Below, one piece after another: positions 36,640 through 45,175 of a stretch of DNA of 64,000 bases (within the stretch, counting starts at the first letter, position 1; every line of letters begins with the position of its first letter). Origin of the DNA: Prescottella agglutinans (lineage in GTDB: Bacteria; Actinomycetota; Actinomycetes; Mycobacteriales; Mycobacteriaceae); NCBI RefSeq assembly GCF_004011865.1, contig NZ_RKLP01000011.1, positions 207,590 to 271,589 of the forward strand. The letters run 5' to 3'. The notes under the pieces are model-generated. The model did not search any database. It saw only the letters and a list, made by a program, of their open reading frames with translations, and was not told the origin of the DNA. Position numbers and translations under genes: made by a program.

Positions 36640-38846
36640 GCGGGAATCCCCAGGATCAGGGCGGTGGCCGCCAGGGCGCGGCCGCCGCGGTCGGTGTCGA
36701 GGGCGGTGTCGGTGGCGGCGGCACGCCTGCCGTCGCGCAGGATCTCGCCGAGCGTGCGCCGCTCCGCGGGGCCGAACCCGCCGAAGGTGCGGCGCAGCGC
36801 CGGCAGCGCGTCGAGGAACTCGTCGGCGTGCAGCCCGGACACCCAGGTGTCGATCAGCGCCAACAGATCCCGGTCGTGGACGAGCAGCAACCCGCTGCCG
36901 CCGGCGAACCCGTCGATCCACCGGGCCTTCGCCGCGGCCGCGACACCGGCCGAGAGCGCCCGGCCGACCCGGGCGGTGGTGTCGGCGGTGTCGAGGCGGC
37001 CCACGTCGCGCAGCAGGCGCACGGTGCGTCCGGTGAGCAGACCGTCGACGTCGCCGCGACCGGCCAGCGTCGTCAGCGTGTCGAGCCAGCGGTCCGTCGA
37101 CGCCGGATCGTCGCGCAGCGTGACCGCGGCGTGGACGTCGTCGAGCGCGCCGCGCAGCGCGTCCGCGGCGTCGGCGTCGAGGCCGGTGACCGCGGCGGGC
37201 AGGCCCGCACAGATGCGCACCAGCAGCGCGTCGACGACCCGGTCGAGGGCGGACAGGTCGGTGCCGCGCACGTCCCCGTACCGGAGGGTGCGCACCAGCG
37301 CCGGCAGCGCCGCCATCAGGTGGGCGACGTCGTGGTCCAGCGCCGCGGCGGTGTCCACCGCGTCCAGCAGGTCGGCGACGGTGTCGCGCAGGTCGGCGAG
37401 CAGGGCCCGCTCGAGCAGGCCGGTCACCTCGGCCAGGGTGACGTCGGGCCGGGCGGCCCGGTCGCGCACCACGGCGTCCGCGGCGGTGGCGACGGTGGTG
37501 CCCCAGCGGGCCGCCTCCACCACCGCGACCGCGAGTTCGGGCCGCCAGCACAGCTTCCACGTCTCCCGGAAGGTGCCGGTCGACCGCACCGTGGACTGGG
37601 TGGGCGCCGCCCACTCCACCTCGATCAACCGCAACCGGTGCAGCAGCTGCGACCGCTGCCGGTCGAGGTCGGTGCGCAGATCCAGGCTCAGTTCCTTCTC
37701 CGTCGGGGAACGCTTGAGCCGCAACGATTTCGACCGGGCCTGCAGATCCGCCTCGAGCGGCACGGTCGGGGTCGAGTCGGGGACCTCGCCGAGGGATTCG
37801 CCGACCACCAGGCGTCGGGTCACCAGGTCGAGTAGCAGTTCGTCGCCGTCGCACAGCACCGCGCGGGTGGCCTCGGTGACCTCCGCGAGGCCCGGAAGCG
37901 GCCGATCCCGCAGCGCCGCAAGGGTGTCCGCGAGCCGGGTTGCCTCGATGACGTGCGCACTCGACACCGGCAGGTCCTCGGCCCGCAGCACCCGCGCCAC
38001 CCGGGTCAGCCACCGCGCGACGGTGTCGTCGGGGGCGGTGAACAGGTGCTCGTACCAGCCGGGGGAGACGATGCCGGCGCCGTAACCGGAGGCGACGGAC
38101 AGTCGGGAGTGGGTCCACGGCACCCAGGTGAGCGACGCCTTGACCTTCGGGAGTCCGCGCAGCAGACGGGCGTCCGGCGCGGCCGGTCCGAGGCGTCCGG
38201 CCAGGGCGGGTGCGTGCATCGCCCCGCACACCACCGCGATCCGCAGCGCCCCCGCCTTGATCGTCGCGCGCAGCACCTGCCGCATGTGGGCCTCGCGGCG
38301 CGCGGTGTGGTCGTCGAGGTCGACGCCCTCGCGCAGCGCCGCCATCGCCTCGGTGATCGCGTCGAAGGCCGTGACCGGATCGTCCTCGTCGCCGGGGTTC
38401 CGGGATTCGACGACGGTGTCCCACCACTGTTCGAAGTCGTCGTACCCGGCCGCCGCGGCCAGCGCGGTCAGCGGGTCCGGGCGGGCGGCCTCGTCGCCCT
38501 CGCGGTCCGCGGCTAGCGCCAGCGTCGCCGGCAGGTCGCAGAACCGGACGTCGGCGTCGTGGTACACCGCCCACCGCAGCGCCTGCCACTCCGGCGAGAA
38601 CACCGCCAGCGGCCAGAATGCCGCGCGCGCAGGCTCGTTGGCGGCGTATCCGAGCAGCGCCACCGGCGGCCGCAACTGGTCGTCCGCGGCCAGTGGGACG
38701 AGGGCGTCGGCGTCGGCCGGCCCCTCGATGAGGACGGTGTCCGGTTCGAACGCGTCGAGGGCGCGCAGCACGGCCCGCGCGGATCCGGGGCCGTGGTGCC
38801 GGATGCCGAACACCCGCACCTGTGCGCCGGGGGTCGCAGCGGTCAC
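36636..38846 (-). CDS. DUF5682 protein, TraB/ChaN/EreA-like by motif
   Basis: 736 residues from GTG 38846, overlapping the ATPase stop (GTGA). The N-terminal domain opens with F-G-I-R-H-H-G-P-G-S (13-22), then P-D-T-V-L-I-E-G-P (35-43), F-C-D-L-P (Asp104), R-R-E-A-H-M (183-188) and V-V-C-G-A-M-H (205-211). This order (paired His, Glu-Gly-Pro, Asp, Arg-x-x-x-Met, Gly-x-x-His) matches the metal/haem-linked TraB-ChaN-EreA hydrolase fold. That assignment is my inference. The remaining 500 residues are helical and repetitive, with no recognised enzyme motif. Fourth gene of the operon. Confidence 0.85.
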   Translation of the reverse strand: MTAATPGAQVRVFGIRHHGPGSARAVLRALDAFEPDTVLIEGPADADALVPLAADDQLRPPVALLGYAANEPARAAFWPLAVFSPEWQALRWAVYHDADVRFCDLPATLALAADREGDEAARPDPLTALAAAAGYDDFEQWWDTVVESRNPGDEDDPVTAFDAITEAMAALREGVDLDDHTARREAHMRQVLRATIKAGALRIAVVCGAMHAPALAGRLGPAAPDARLLRGLPKVKASLTWVPWTHSRLSVASGYGAGIVSPGWYEHLFTAPDDTVARWLTRVARVLRAEDLPVSSAHVIEATRLADTLAALRDRPLPGLAEVTEATRAVLCDGDELLLDLVTRRLVVGESLGEVPDSTPTVPLEADLQARSKSLRLKRSPTEKELSLDLRTDLDRQRSQLLHRLRLIEVEWAAPTQSTVRSTGTFRETWKLCWRPELAVAVVEAARWGTTVATAADAVVRDRAARPDVTLAEVTGLLERALLADLRDTVADLLDAVDTAAALDHDVAHLMAALPALVRTLRYGDVRGTDLSALDRVVDALLVRICAGLPAAVTGLDADAADALRGALDDVHAAVTLRDDPASTDRWLDTLTTLAGRGDVDGLLTGRTVRLLRDVGRLDTADTTARVGRALSAGVAAAAKARWIDGFAGGSGLLLVHDRDLLALIDTWVSGLHADEFLDALPALRRTFGGFGPAERRTLGEILRDGRRAAATDTALDTDRGGRALAATALILGIPA

Positions 38847-39946
38847 CCCGCCACCTCGCGGCACGCCCGGTAGAAGTCGTCCCACTCGGTGCGGTGGCGC
38901 ACCACGGCCTCGAGGTACTCGGTCCACACCACCCGGTCGGCCACCGGGTCCTTGAGAACCGAGCCGAGGATGCCGGCGGCGACGTCCGCCGGGCGCAGGG
39001 TGCCGTCGCCGAAGTGGGCGGCGAGGGCGATTCCGTTGGTCACCACCGAGATCGCCTCGGCGGTCGACAGCGTGCCGGACGGGGACTTGACCTTGGTGCG
39101 GCCGTCGGTGGTGACCCCGTCGCGCAGTTCCCGGAACACGGTGACGACGCGGCGGATCTCCTCCGCAGCCGCGGGCACCGCCGGCAGTTCCAGTGCGGCG
39201 CCGAGTTGTTCGACGCGGCGGACCACGATCGCTACCTCGTCGTCGGCGCTCGCCGGCAGCGGCAGCACCACGGTGTTGAAGCGTCGGCGCAGCGCCGACG
39301 ACAGGTCGTTGACCCCGCGGTCGCGGTCGTTGGCGGTGGCGATGACGTTGAAGCCCTTCGCCGCCTGCACCTCGGTGCCCAGTTCCGGCACGGGCAGCGT
39401 CTTCTCCGACAGGATGGTGATGAGCGCGTCCTGCACGTCGGCGGGGATGCGCGTCAGTTCCTCGATCCGGGCGACGGCGCCGTCGCGCATCGCGGTCATC
39501 ACCGGCGACGGCACCACGGCGGCAGGTGTCGGGCCCTCGGCGAGCAGACGCGCGTAGTTCCAGCCGTAGCGCACCGCCTCCTCCGCGGTACCGGCGGTGC
39601 CCTGCACCAGCCGCGTCGACTCACCCGAGATCGCCGCCGCCAGGTGTTCGGACACCCACGTCTTCGCGGTGCCGGGCACACCGAGCAGCAGCAGGGCGCG
39701 GTCGGTGGCCAGGGTCGCGACGGCCACCTCCATCAGGCGGCGCGGACCGATGTACTTGGGGGTGATCACGGTGCCGTCGGGCAGCGTGCCGCCGAGCAGG
39801 TACGTCACCACGGCGTGCGGCGACAGCCGCCACGACGGCGGCCGTGGGCGGTCGTCGGCCGCGGCCAGCGCCGCGAGTTCGTGCGCGTACTGCTGCTCGG
39901 CGTGGGGACGCAGCAGGGCCGGCTCGGCGGTCAGGGTGTCGGTCAC
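38843..39946 (-). CDS. MoxR-type AAA+ ATPase
   Basis: 367 residues from GTG 39946 (AGGAG upstream; overlaps the DUF5691 stop as GTGA). Walker A is G-V-P-G-T-A-K-T (89-96). Walker B reads A-R-I-E-E-L (to Glu163) as in MoxR proteins. The sensor-1 Asn is in I-A-T-A-N-D-R-D-R-G, and the arginine finger region is S-A-L-R-R-R-F. It should form a hexameric remodelling ATPase working with the VWA protein of the same operon, and probably engages the DUF5682 or SWIM proteins. Cytoplasmic. Confidence 0.92.
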   Translation of the reverse strand: MTDTLTAEPALLRPHAEQQYAHELAALAAADDRPRPPSWRLSPHAVVTYLLGGTLPDGTVITPKYIGPRRLMEVAVATLATDRALLLLGVPGTAKTWVSEHLAAAISGESTRLVQGTAGTAEEAVRYGWNYARLLAEGPTPAAVVPSPVMTAMRDGAVARIEELTRIPADVQDALITILSEKTLPVPELGTEVQAAKGFNVIATANDRDRGVNDLSSALRRRFNTVVLPLPASADDEVAIVVRRVEQLGAALELPAVPAAAEEIRRVVTVFRELRDGVTTDGRTKVKSPSGTLSTAEAISVVTNGIALAAHFGDGTLRPADVAAGILGSVLKDPVADRVVWTEYLEAVVRHRTEWDDFYRACREVAG

Positions 39947-41361
39947 GTCAGCTCCTGGTGAAGGTGTCGGCGGTGGGTGAGGATGTCGGCGGCGGCCGCG
40001 AACAGGGCCAGTCGGTCGAGGTCGCCGGTGCGGGTGGCGGCGTCCGAGAGCACCGACTCGAGATCGAACGGGGCGCGGTGCGCGAGCAGGTCGACCGTGT
40101 GCCGCAGTTCCGCGGTCCGCAGGCGGGACGCGTACACGCCGGATATCACCGCGGCGGCCACGTCGTGCGGCCACGGCGCGGCCAGCGCCGCGAGCAGGCT
40201 CGGGTCGGGCAGCGCGCCGTCGGGGGTGGCGCGCAGGTGCGCGACGAGGATGTCGCGCGGCAGGTGGGCCGCGACCTGCGCGCCGACGGTGCCGTCGCGG
40301 CGCAGCAGCCCCACCGCCCAGTCGGCGTCGCCCTGACCGGCGACCGCCGCGGACCACGCGTGCTCGAGCGCCGACCGGAAGGGCTCCGCTACCGACACGT
40401 GCGGCAGATCCGCGGGGTCGAGACCGAGTTCGGCCCACACCGCGAGCGGGGCGGCCTGCACCACCAGGGTCAGCCGGACGTCGGGGCGCGGGGCGCTGCG
40501 GTGGTCGAGGCCGTCCCGCAGCGCGGCGTCGTCGAGGCGGTCCGGCAGCCTCACGGTGACGACGCCGTCGGCGACGGTGATCCAGTCCCGCAGGCGCTGC
40601 CCCATCCGCCGCCCGTACGCGGTGCCCGGCAGGTGTCGCAGCACCCCGGCCGCGGCCTGCCGCACGCGCAGGCTGCGGTCGTCGAGGGCGTGCTCGAGCA
40701 GCGTTTCGTCGCCGGCGCCGAGACCGGTGGCCAGTTCGGTGAGCAGGGCCGCGCGCTGCTCGGCGGTCTCGGACCGCCAGGCGCCGGACAGCAGCGCGGT
40801 CGCGGCGGCCGGGTCGGCGCGGCGCAGCGCCGCGAACCAGCGGCGCCGCGCGGCGGGGGTGCCGTGCCGCCAGTCCTCGTCGTCGCCGGTGTCGGGGTGG
40901 CGCAGCGGCGCCCAGTCGGGGTTGCGGGCGGCGAGCCACTGGCCGCGCGGCCCCGCCAGCGCGACCAGCCCGTCGCGGTACCGGGTGAGCCGGACGGCGG
41001 CGTCGAGCAGGTCCACGAGCAGGTCCGGTGGTGGCCGGAAACCCGCTGCGGCATCGAACCATTCGGGCAGCAGTGGGGAGTCGACGACGAGCAGGGAGCG
41101 CAGCCGCGTCGCCGCCGCCTCCGCCAGCAGCGGCCGCGGATCGTCGGGGGCGGGCGCCGGGACCGACGCGGTGGTGGGTGCGCTCGCCCCGGCGAGGAAC
41201 GCGGACTCCAGCGCCGCCGCCGCGAGCAGCGTCGGTGCCGGGTCGCCGCCGTCGAGGGCGCCCGCCGTCGCCGCGGCGTGCAGGCCGGTCAGCGAGACCG
41301 TCGAACGGGCGGTTCCGAGAAGCGCTGTCGCGGTGAGGGACTCCGGGTAGGGGCGGATCAT
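39943..41361 (-). CDS. DUF5691 helical-repeat protein
   Basis: 472 residues; ATG 41361 overlaps the SWIM gene stop (ATGA). Almost entirely helical, Ala/Leu/Arg-rich, with repeat-like blocks such as L-E-H-A-L-D-D-R-S-L-R-V-R-Q-A-A-A that resemble HEAT units. An N-terminal T-A-L-L-G-T-A-R segment is typical of DUF5691. It probably serves as a scaffold or adaptor in the operon. No catalytic motif seen. Confidence 0.85.
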   Translation of the reverse strand: MIRPYPESLTATALLGTARSTVSLTGLHAAATAGALDGGDPAPTLLAAAALESAFLAGASAPTTASVPAPAPDDPRPLLAEAAATRLRSLLVVDSPLLPEWFDAAAGFRPPPDLLVDLLDAAVRLTRYRDGLVALAGPRGQWLAARNPDWAPLRHPDTGDDEDWRHGTPAARRRWFAALRRADPAAATALLSGAWRSETAEQRAALLTELATGLGAGDETLLEHALDDRSLRVRQAAAGVLRHLPGTAYGRRMGQRLRDWITVADGVVTVRLPDRLDDAALRDGLDHRSAPRPDVRLTLVVQAAPLAVWAELGLDPADLPHVSVAEPFRSALEHAWSAAVAGQGDADWAVGLLRRDGTVGAQVAAHLPRDILVAHLRATPDGALPDPSLLAALAAPWPHDVAAAVISGVYASRLRTAELRHTVDLLAHRAPFDLESVLSDAATRTGDLDRLALFAAAADILTHRRHLHQELT

Positions 41362-42647
41362 GCGGCGACCACCGTGCCGGCGTCGAACACGGAGGCGGGC
41401 AGCAGCGCGGTGCCGTCCCAGTCGCCGCACACGGTGACCGGGTGGCCGCCGGAGACGGCGAGCAACTGCCAGCGCGCGGCGTCACCGCCGCCGACCGGCA
41501 GGGCCCGGCCGGCGCGGTCCACGACGTGCCAGGATCCCGCGGCGACGGTGGGGGTGACGTCGGCGAGGAGCATCGGCCACGAGCGGATCCACGGGTCGGC
41601 GGCGAGCGCGGTTGCGTAGCCGGCGAGGGCGGTGGCCGGGTCGGTGGCGCCGGGCAGGGTGGTGAACGGTTCCGGGGCGGCGTGCTGGGTGCCCAGGTGC
41701 GCGCGGAGCGGCGCCGCGCCGGGGTAGTAGTGCACGTCGGCGTCGACGATGGTTCCCGGAATCGGTGCGGTTGTGGTGAATTGGGCGCTGCCGTGGGCGA
41801 AGTCGAGAAGCAGCGCCCACCGGCCGGAGTCGCGCCCGCGCAGCCACACCCGGCGGGTGACCAGGCGGCCCTCGTCCTCGGTGCGGACCGCGAGCACCTG
41901 CCAGCGGTCGCGGACGGCGGGCTCGGCGCGCACCTCGTCGGCGCGGACGGGGACCCCGAGGTGCGTCTGCACCGACCGGTTCAGCGGTTCCGGCAGCCGG
42001 TCGCGGTCCCGGAACGCGCGGATCAGCAGATGCAGGCGCGCGTACTGCGTGAGCAGGGGCGCCGGCCAGTCCGGGTCGGTGGCGACGAGCGCCGGCAGGG
42101 CGCGCAGGGCCGCGGCGACTCCCGGAGCCTGCGCGTCGACCATGCGGGCGGCGATGGCGTCGTAGGCGGCGGCGTCGTGGGGGACGGAACCGAGGCCGGC
42201 GACGACCCGGTCGGTCAGCCACCGGTCCAGCTCGTCGAGGCCGGCGGCGATCCGCTCGGTGCGGCGCTCGGCGGTGGCCGGGTCGGGCGCGGTCGTGGCG
42301 GGGGTCGCGGGGGTGGCCGCGGCGCGGGCCGCCCGGGTGGCGAGCCACTCGGTGACGAACTCGGGTGCCTCGGCGGCGGGCACGGCACCGTCCGCCCAGC
42401 GCAGCAGCAGGCCCACCGCGTGCTTGCACGGGAACTTGCGGCTCGGGCACGAGCAGCGGTACGCGGGCCCGGTCAGGTCGACCGCCGCCAGGTACGGGTT
42501 CTTGCCGCTGCCGCCGCACGACCCCCACAGGGCGGTGTCGGTGCGGCCGGTGTCCGTCCACTTCGAAGCCAGACCGCGGGCAGCCGTCAGCGACGCCGGG
42601 TCGGGCGCGGCGGCCGCGATCTGCGCGGGGGACCAGGGTTCTGTCAC
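41358..42647 (-). CDS. SWIM zinc-finger protein
   Basis: 429 residues from GTG 42647, first gene of the operon. The SWIM site is C-S-C-P-S-R-K-F-P-C-K-H (Cys65, Cys67, Cys74, His76), a CxCxnCxH zinc ligand set that binds DNA or protein. The rest has helical regions and a beta-rich C-terminal half with repeated D-W-x and G-S-W-H-V-V segments; no enzyme motif is seen. A Gly-Ser-Cys-Gly-Gly-Ser loop precedes the finger. It could recognise the target of the system. Confidence 0.9.
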   Translation of the reverse strand: MTEPWSPAQIAAAAPDPASLTAARGLASKWTDTGRTDTALWGSCGGSGKNPYLAAVDLTGPAYRCSCPSRKFPCKHAVGLLLRWADGAVPAAEAPEFVTEWLATRAARAAATPATPATTAPDPATAERRTERIAAGLDELDRWLTDRVVAGLGSVPHDAAAYDAIAARMVDAQAPGVAAALRALPALVATDPDWPAPLLTQYARLHLLIRAFRDRDRLPEPLNRSVQTHLGVPVRADEVRAEPAVRDRWQVLAVRTEDEGRLVTRRVWLRGRDSGRWALLLDFAHGSAQFTTTAPIPGTIVDADVHYYPGAAPLRAHLGTQHAAPEPFTTLPGATDPATALAGYATALAADPWIRSWPMLLADVTPTVAAGSWHVVDRAGRALPVGGGDAARWQLLAVSGGHPVTVCGDWDGTALLPASVFDAGTVVAA

Positions 42648-42655
42648 GGCAGCAA

Positions 42656-42686
42656 AACGTACGGCAGGTGCCCGACAAGTTGCCAA
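42656..42686 (-). promoter_or_regulatory. Promoter of the five-gene operon, leaderless type
   Basis: On the minus strand TTGGCA (42686-42681) and TACGTT (42661-42656) are 19 bases apart, and the -10 ends 8 bases before GTG 42647. No ribosome site precedes that GTG. Confidence 0.4.
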
Positions 42687-42796
42687 GCGCGCACGTCGAT
42701 CGTGGGGTCCGTCACCACCCCACCGGACCGGCCCCCGGGTGCGTCCCGCCCAGCCCTACCCGTCTGGGCCCGATGCTGGAGTGGCGCCGCCCCTCG

Positions 42797-43039
42797 CTAC
42801 GCCGACGATGGCCGGCGCCGATAGGTGCGGTCGGCGTCAGGGTCGTGAGCTCGGCCGGCCGCAGCGACGGCTTCGACTGGACGATCGTGTGGGCCGATCT
42901 GGTGGGTCCAGTCGGGCAGGTCTCGGGTCCGGGTGAACACGTACGCACTCGCGAAGTCCGGATCGCGGGTAGCGGTGCGCACCCACCGGGTGCGGAGGTG
43001 ACGGATATCAACACATTGCGTGCCAACGATTTTCGTCAT
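42797..43039 (-). CDS. Possible 80-residue unknown protein or remnant
   Basis: The frame from ATG 43039 has mostly G/C third positions after its first ten codons (R-W-V-R-T-A-T-R-D-P-D-F-A-S-A-Y-V-F), which suggests real or former coding sequence. There is no ribosome site and no family is recognised. It could be a gene remnant upstream of the SWIM operon. Confidence 0.28.
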   Translation of the reverse strand: MTKIVGTQCVDIRHLRTRWVRTATRDPDFASAYVFTRTRDLPDWTHQIGPHDRPVEAVAAAGRAHDPDADRTYRRRPSSA

Positions 43040-43125
43040 CCGATCGTGGCAGGTCCACTCGCCGGTCCGGCTCCAGGCTATGGTCTGGGTGAATTCGTTG
43101 CTGCCTAACGCAGAGGGAGTACTCG

Positions 43126-43494
43126 ATGTCGATGACCGAGGTGTCCGCCGACCACCCGTACAGCCCGGCGTTCGTCGCCGCAGGGCTCATTTTCGTCTCC
43201 GGCGCATTGTCCGTCGATGCGACGGGTGCTCCGGTGCCTGGCCGGATCGAGGCGCTCGACGCTGCGGTCGACCGGATGGTCGAGCGACTGGCGACGGCCG
43301 GCGGCGAGCTGAAGGACGTCGTGAAGCTCACCTACTTCGTGACGGACCTGTCGCTGCGCGAGGAGGCGAACCGACAGTTCGAGCGACTCTTCGACGCCCC
43401 GCGCCCAACCCGCACCTTCGTCGAGGTGAGCGGCCTGCCGTACGGCGCGACGGTCGAGATCGACGCGATCGCGGCGGCGGGCGCCACGGGCTGA
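43126..43494 (+). CDS. RidA-family protein
   Basis: 122 residues from ATG 43126 (GAGGGAG upstream). RidA fold: F-V-S-G-A-L-S-V, D-V-V-K-L-T-Y-F-V-T-D, and the conserved Arg in P-T-R-T-F-V-E-V with Glu in V-E-I-D-A-I-A. These form the imine-deaminase pocket of RidA trimers, which clear reactive enamine/imine intermediates. Single gene; no linked PLP enzyme. Confidence 0.9.
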   Translation: MSMTEVSADHPYSPAFVAAGLIFVSGALSVDATGAPVPGRIEALDAAVDRMVERLATAGGELKDVVKLTYFVTDLSLREEANRQFERLFDAPRPTRTFVEVSGLPYGATVEIDAIAAAGATG

Positions 43495-43814
43495 GGCTCG
43501 CGGGTGCGGCGCGGCGTCGACGCCCGGCGTCAGTCGCGCTGAGCGCCTGCGTATTCGACCGTTCCGTGGCGTCGTGGACGACGATCGTCTTCACGCGCTG
43601 TGGGTGACGGCGAGGCCGGAGGGCGGTCGGTTCGGGTCGAGCGACCCGAACCGGTCGATGGGGCTCCCTGGGCGAGCGGATACAGTCGTCTGTTCGCTTG
43701 TTGGTGCTGGATAGAGGCCTGGTCACGTGATCATTGGTGAGATCGAGAGCAAAGTCGACCGGGCCGCGTCAACCGCGGTCACAGAAAACCGAACCACCGA
43801 ACCCGAGGACACCC
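43495..43814. other. Intergenic region with long palindrome
   Basis: 320 bases; holds only the inverted repeat at 43628-43653, listed separately, and the upstream region of the next gene. Confidence 0.5.
43628..43653. repeat. 26-base palindrome
   Basis: Perfect 12-base arms CGGTTCGGGTCG and CGACCCGAACCG with a 2-base centre. It is 134 bases after ridA and 162 before the next start, with no U-run. An operator is more likely than a terminator, because the loop is too small for a good RNA hairpin. Confidence 0.6.
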
Positions 43815-44399
43815 ATGCCTGACATCGATCCCGCCGCGACCGACACGAACTTCGCACTGCTGAAGAAGGATCCGTTCTTCGACGTGGTGGTCGACCTGGT
43901 TGCCGGGTATCTGTCCTCGGCCTTCGACGATCCCGCTTCGGGAGAGGTGGACGAGTGGACCCTCTCCTGCCTACCGGCGGCGGGCAAGACCGCCGAGCGC
44001 GAACGTCTCTTCACGCTCGCCATCGGACCCATGGAGGTCCTCTACGTGGAGCGTTACACGGAGAACGGCGAGACCGTCGACTTCCGCACCGTGCTGTACA
44101 CGTCGTTGGCGGCGCTGATGCGCTCCACCGGCTTCAGCCTCGACGGCCTCGCGATGGCCAATCCCTTGCTGCGCTTCAAGCAGACCGAGTTCGCCTCTGC
44201 GGACGGTGACGGTGTGCTCATCGACTGGTTCCTGTCCGACGAGGGCGCCGACGACCAGTTCTTCGAACTGCCCCTCGACGAGACGACGATCCGCCCGCTC
44301 GCCGAGCGGCTCGTGGGCAAGGGGCGTGGCCCGTACGCGCAGTACCACAATCGCTCGTTCGCTCAGCACGTGCTCGATGCGATGAATGACGATGCCTGA
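43815..44399 (+). CDS. Unknown protein, paired with the DUF6308-like gene
   Basis: 194 residues from ATG 43815 with GAGGA upstream. Soluble, acidic, with D-P-F-F-D-V-V-V-D-L-V-A-G-Y near the start and F-F-E-L-P-L-D-E-T-T late; no signal peptide or catalytic motif seen. It overlaps the next gene by 14 bases, so the two are coupled. Family not recognised. Confidence 0.65.
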   Translation: MPDIDPAATDTNFALLKKDPFFDVVVDLVAGYLSSAFDDPASGEVDEWTLSCLPAAGKTAERERLFTLAIGPMEVLYVERYTENGETVDFRTVLYTSLAALMRSTGFSLDGLAMANPLLRFKQTEFASADGDGVLIDWFLSDEGADDQFFELPLDETTIRPLAERLVGKGRGPYAQYHNRSFAQHVLDAMNDDA

Positions 44400-45036
44400 C
44401 ATGATGATTCGGCTCCCCAAGGTTCTGACGTCCGGCGCCGACACCGGCCCCGTCGACGTCCTTCGGGTGTATTTCACCGAGCCGCTGGTGAAGACCGGGT
44501 TCGTCCGCAGCGGTGCGCGGTGGGACACGTGGGACTCGACCGGCACCCGCGAGCGGGACGTGAACGTCTTCACCGCCGACGACCTCGTTGCCGCGACCCT
44601 GTTGTCGGTGGAGGTGTCCCCGGACGGCGCGCAGATTCTGCTGCGGGAGCGCCGCGACGAGTTCACCGAGTTGCTCGTCGCGGTCGGCCCCGACCGCGAT
44701 CTCGTCGACGAAGCGTCCGAGCTGACCCCCGAGTCGCCGGTGTGCCGGCTCGAGGCGGCGCTGTGGACGGTCCCGAGCATCGGGCGCACCGTCGCGTCGA
44801 AGCTGATCGCGCGGAAGCGGCCGCGGCTGTTCCCGATCTACGACCGGGTGATCGGGGAGGTGCTCGGCACCAAGCAGGCGCACCTCGAACCCGTCCGCCA
44901 GGCGCTGCGCGCGAACGACGGCGAACTGCATCGCAGACTCGTCTCGCTGCGGGAACAAGCAGACCTGGACGACTCGGTTCCGGCTCTGCGGATTCTCACG
45001 GTGCTCGCATGGATGCAGCTCAAGGCCCCGAACTGA
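44386..45036 (+). CDS. DUF6308-like protein
   Basis: 216 residues from ATG 44386 (ATG 44392 and 44401 are also possible). The D-D-L-V-A-A-T-L-L-S-V-E-V segment and the late T-V-A-S-K-L-I-A-R-K-R-P-R-L-F-P-I-Y-D-R are features I associate with DUF6308. The second resembles the helix-hairpin-helix and Lys-Arg-Pro region of DNA-glycosylase-like folds (P-S-I-G-R-T-V-A-S-K), but no catalytic Lys/Asp pair is evident. Function unknown. Confidence 0.65.
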   Translation: MTMPDMMIRLPKVLTSGADTGPVDVLRVYFTEPLVKTGFVRSGARWDTWDSTGTRERDVNVFTADDLVAATLLSVEVSPDGAQILLRERRDEFTELLVAVGPDRDLVDEASELTPESPVCRLEAALWTVPSIGRTVASKLIARKRPRLFPIYDRVIGEVLGTKQAHLEPVRQALRANDGELHRRLVSLREQADLDDSVPALRILTVLAWMQLKAPN

Positions 45037-45175
45037 CGCCCGGTCACCGCCAGCGGGAACTCAGGACACGGTATCCGGGCGGCACCTGAGATCCCATTGG
45101 TGGGCGTGCGCGATGAGTTTCGCGCATTCATTCGGTCGATACCTGTGAGAGGACATTCAACCGAGGGAGGCACGC

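Larger units (their letters stand above)
42648..43125. other. Intergenic region between SWIM operon and ridA-like gene
   Basis: About 480 bases. It holds the operon promoter and a possible 80-codon frame on the minus strand (42797-43039). Nothing else is supported. Confidence 0.5.

Noticed and set aside
34696..38085. A plus-strand open frame of over 1100 codons
   Set aside because: It is antisense to the SDR, VWA and DUF5682 genes, which all have motifs and coupled starts. Long antisense frames are expected at this GC content.
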